A stretch of 64,000 nucleotides of DNA from contig NZ_KQ947984.1 of NCBI RefSeq assembly GCF_001513975.1, positions 696,226 through 760,225 of the forward strand, in the 5' to 3' direction. Position numbers and translations under genes: made by a program. The DNA comes from Streptomyces curacoi (GTDB lineage: Bacteria > Actinomycetota > Actinomycetes > Streptomycetales > Streptomycetaceae). Shown here piece by piece: positions 61,879 to 64,000 of this stretch. Under the pieces are notes generated by a model. The model had not been told where the DNA came from, did no database searches, and worked only from the letters and a program-made list of their open reading frames with translations. How positions within the stretch are numbered: position 1 is the stretch's first letter; each line of letters starts with the position of its first letter.

Positions 61879-62499
61879 GTGCTCGAGGGGTTTTGGGATG
61901 TGGGCTCGCTGACCGCGGCCCCATGGATCTACGTGGTGGTAGGAGTATCGGTCCTGCTGGATGTGTTCGTGCCCGTCCTGCCCAGCGGGGTCCTGGTGAT
62001 CACGGCGGCGACGGCGGCGGCCGCCGGCTCCGGTGCCGCGACCGGACAGGTCCCCGACGAGGTCCCGGACATCCTGGCCCTGACGCTCTGCGCGGCGACG
62101 GCCTCCGTCCTCGGCGATCTGGTCGCCTACCGCCTCGCCCGGCGCGGCGGCGCCCGACTGGACCGCGCCATCGCCCGCTCCCGCCGGCTGAGGTCGGCGC
62201 AGGAACGTCTCGGCGCCGCCCTGGCCCGGGGCGGCGGCGCCCTGGTCGTCCTGGCCCGCTTCGCCCCCGCGGGCCGCTCGGTGGTCTCCCTGAGCGCCGG
62301 CACCACCCACCGCAGCACCCGCGACTTCCTCCCCTGGTCCGCCCTGGCAGGCCTCACCTGGGCCGTCTACAGCGTGGCCCTCGGCTACCTCGGCGCCCAC
62401 TGGCTGGGCACGACATGGCTGGCGGCGGGGGTGTCGGTGACCGCACTGTTCGGTGCGGGCGCCGCGGCGACGTATGTGATGCGCCGGAAGCCGGCGTAG
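61879..62499 (+). CDS. DedA-family membrane protein
   Basis: A 206-residue protein with the DedA/SNARE-associated core: WIYVVVGVSVLLDVFVPVLPSGVLVITAA, VLGDLVAYRLARRGGARL, and VVLARFAPAGRSVVSLSAGTTHRSTRDFLPWSALAGLTWAVYSVALGYLGAHWLG. DedA proteins are flippases or secondary carriers needed for envelope homeostasis. GTG at 61879 follows GGGGAG five bases away; the ORF extends upstream without conservation. It is probably monocistronic. Confidence 0.88.
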   Translation: MLEGFWDVGSLTAAPWIYVVVGVSVLLDVFVPVLPSGVLVITAATAAAAGSGAATGQVPDEVPDILALTLCAATASVLGDLVAYRLARRGGARLDRAIARSRRLRSAQERLGAALARGGGALVVLARFAPAGRSVVSLSAGTTHRSTRDFLPWSALAGLTWAVYSVALGYLGAHWLGTTWLAAGVSVTALFGAGAAATYVMRRKPA

Positions 62500-63146
62500 G
62501 GGGTGGGGGTGGTTCGGCCTGGCGGGGGGCTTGCGGGCGGTGGGGGCGTGGGGCCTGAGGCCGGGTGCGGGGCGTCAGCCTCAGCCGAGCGAAGGACGTC
62601 AGCCAGAGCCCGGGCGGCGGGCGTCAGCCTAAGGCCAAGGGCAGGACGTCAGCCTCAGCCGAGCGAAGGACGTCAGCCAGAGCCCGGGCGGCGGGCGTCA
62701 GCCTGAGGCCGGGGCGGCGCGCGAAGGCTGAGCTCGGCACGGCGCGTCAGCCCCAGACCGGGTGCAGCACACCAGCCAGAACCCAGACGCGGCCCACCAG
62801 CCCGGTTCCCATCGCAACCCGCAACCCGACTCCCGTTGCAAAGTGCAGCCGGCGGCAGTCACGCGAGCCCGAGCGCGGCGGCCGGCGAGTCGAGGGCCCG
62901 GCACCCGCAGGCGCGGGCCCGCCTCCCGCACCACGCCAGCTTCCCGTACCTCCAGCGGCGGCACGGTCGCGTCCCGACCCGCAGGCCGAGCCCGGCTACA
63001 AGGTGCAGCCGGCGCCAGTCACGTGAGCCCGAGCACGGCGGCCGGCGAGTCGGCGGCGCCTCCCCCGGCAGGCGGAGGCGCGAGCCGCCCGCAGCGGTAC
63101 GCGGCCGACGCAGCCGCCCCCGACTCCTTCAGCCCGCCCCTCCGCG
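62500..63146. repeat. Repeat-filled intergenic region with a copied DUF2277 gene tail
   Basis: A unit of about 76 bp starting CAGCCTCAGCCGAGCGAAGG occurs twice in tandem (near 62573 and 62649). A second unit with GTGCAGCCGGCGNCAGTCACG occurs near 62841 and 63001. Around 62920-62955 is a roughly 40-bp copy of the 3' end of the DUF2277 gene (CCTCCCGCACCACGCCAGC). No gene is credible. Confidence 0.85.
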
Positions 63147-63380
63147 CTACCCCGCCTCCCGCACCACCCCGGCTCCCCGTACCTCCAGCCCACCCAACAG
63201 CTCCGCCGTGGCCTCCGCGATCGCGTCGACGGCGCGGTCGAAGACCTCTCGGTTGTGTGCGGCCGGGGCCCGGAAACCGGAGACCTTGCGCACGTACTGC
63301 AGGGCGGCGGCCCTGATCTCTTCCTCCGTCGCCTCTTCGGGCAACGCAGGCGGACGAAGTGTCTTGATGCTGCGGCACAT
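63147..63380 (-). CDS. DUF2277 protein
   Basis: A 77-residue protein MCRSIKTLRPPALPEEATEEEIRAAALQYVRKVSGFRAPAAHNREVFDRAVDAIAEATAELL, matching the DUF2277 core (MCRxIKxLR and QYVRKVSG). The last codons LEVRGAGVVREAG and stop are copied in the downstream repeats. ATG at 63380. Function is unknown. It is divergent from the ketopantoate reductase gene. Confidence 0.9.
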   Translation of the reverse strand: MCRSIKTLRPPALPEEATEEEIRAAALQYVRKVSGFRAPAAHNREVFDRAVDAIAEATAELLGGLEVRGAGVVREAG

Positions 63381-63470
63381 GTCTACAAGTCTCCCCCCGG
63401 CAGGGGCCCGTCTGCCATGATCGCTTCCGAGGCGGCCACCGCTGAGGGGCCGACCGACGAAGGGAACCGC

Positions 63471-64000
63471 ATGACAGCGAACCACCGACTCACCGTGGCG
63501 GTACTGGGCCCGGGCGGCATAGGCGGCCTCCTCGCCGCGCTCCTGTCCAGGGCCGGCCACCGTGTCCTCTGCCTGGCCGGCGACGAGACGGCCAAAGCCC
63601 TGCGCACGACCGGAATCCAGGTCCGCAGCGGCCCGTTCGGGGACTTCACGGCCGACGTCGAGGCGGACACCGAGCTCCGCGAACCGGTCGACGCCTGCCT
63701 GATCGCGGTCAAGGCCACCGCCCTCGACACGGCCCTGACCCGCGTCCCGCCCGCCGCGCTGGGCGACGCCCTCGTCGTACCGTTCCTGAACGGCGTGGAA
63801 CACCCCCAGGCCCTGCGCGCCCGCTACGGCCCCGACCGCGTCGCCCCCGCCGTCATCCGCGCCGAGTCGACTCGCGTCGCGCCGGGGGAGATCGTGCACG
63901 CCAGCCCCTTCGCCGAGATCGACCTCACCGGCGACACGGTCCCCCGCGACCGCCTGGACGCCCTCGCTGAGGCCCTCGGCACGGCCGGCCCCACCACCCG
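63471..64000 (+). CDS. 2-dehydropantoate 2-reductase (ketopantoate reductase family), partial
   Basis: The frame from ATG 63471 (AAGGGA upstream) runs to the window end. MTANHRLTVAVLGPGGIGGLLAALLSRAGHRV is the NADPH Rossmann start, followed by ACLIAVKATALDTAL (the conserved Lys) and LVVPFLNGVEH, the ApbA/PanE signatures. The enzyme reduces ketopantoate to pantoate for coenzyme A, though many paralogues have other substrates. The C-terminal half is outside the window. Confidence 0.9.
   Translation, partial: MTANHRLTVAVLGPGGIGGLLAALLSRAGHRVLCLAGDETAKALRTTGIQVRSGPFGDFTADVEADTELREPVDACLIAVKATALDTALTRVPPAALGDALVVPFLNGVEHPQALRARYGPDRVAPAVIRAESTRVAPGEIVHASPFAEIDLTGDTVPRDRLDALAEALGTAGPTT

Noticed and set aside
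62503-63420. Plus-strand ORFs in the DUF2277 downstream repeats
   Set aside because: They are composed of Arg/Ala/Pro repeats produced by duplicated DNA and overlap the DUF2277 gene on the other strand.

Overview
The window is very GC-rich, its codons end in G/C, GTG starts are common, and many gene families are typical of Streptomyces: a SigE-family sigma factor with a membrane partner, a HTH/DUF397/ATPase trio, a DUF2330 protein, an SCO2322-family protein and leaderless transcripts. It is a chromosomal segment of a Streptomyces species or close relative. I see no integrase, transposase, phage or plasmid genes, no rRNA or tRNA, and no CRISPR array.

Layout. 1-4.4 kb: housekeeping cluster (RNase H/phosphatase, zinc-ribbon protein, Nif3-like protein). 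4.4-7.4 kb: SDR-alcohol dehydrogenase-MaoC operon. 7.5-15.5 kb: three MFS exporters, an orphan response regulator, a sigma/anti-sigma pair and a methyltransferase, with a striking 29-bp hairpin repeat array at 9 kb. 15.6-22.5 kb: amidase, membrane proteins, an F420-type oxidoreductase and a glycosyltransferase-methyltransferase-toroid operon. 22.7-30.6 kb: a KstR-type TetR regulator, a 1217-residue HTH-NACHT protein, an orphan TPP riboswitch, ferredoxin, aldehyde dehydrogenase and an MBL hydrolase. 31-36.8 kb: cobalamin-riboswitch operon for an ECF transporter with two secreted proteins. 37-40.2 kb: SLT-like protein, then divergent CYP125-like P450 and FadA5-like thiolase. 40.2-50.6 kb: HTH/DUF397/ATPase trio, membrane glycosyltransferases, and small or hypothetical genes. 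50.6-64 kb: MFS pump, HAD hydrolase, Mn-riboswitch-controlled GDT1 protein, secreted nuclease, phosphatase D, FAD protein, DoxX, DedA, DUF2277 and a partial ketopantoate reductase.

The main functional theme is a scattered KstR-like regulon. Genes resembling mycobacterial cholesterol side-chain catabolism (CYP125, FadA5, MaoC hydratase, SDR, LLM oxidoreductase, ALDH, ferredoxin) lie up to 35 kb apart. The kstR homologue is among them. Sites matching or nearly matching the KstR operator TnnAACnnGTTnnA precede several of them. A second 15-bp palindrome, CTGACGRTCCRTCAG, precedes three others.

Three riboswitches are visible: cobalamin (ECF operon), manganese yybP-ykoY (GDT1 gene) and TPP. The TPP aptamer has no thiamine gene behind it and points into the 3' end of the NACHT gene. 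The intergenic spaces are unusually repeat-rich. At least seven genes have their own 3' tail, stop codon included or adjacent, duplicated just beyond the gene.
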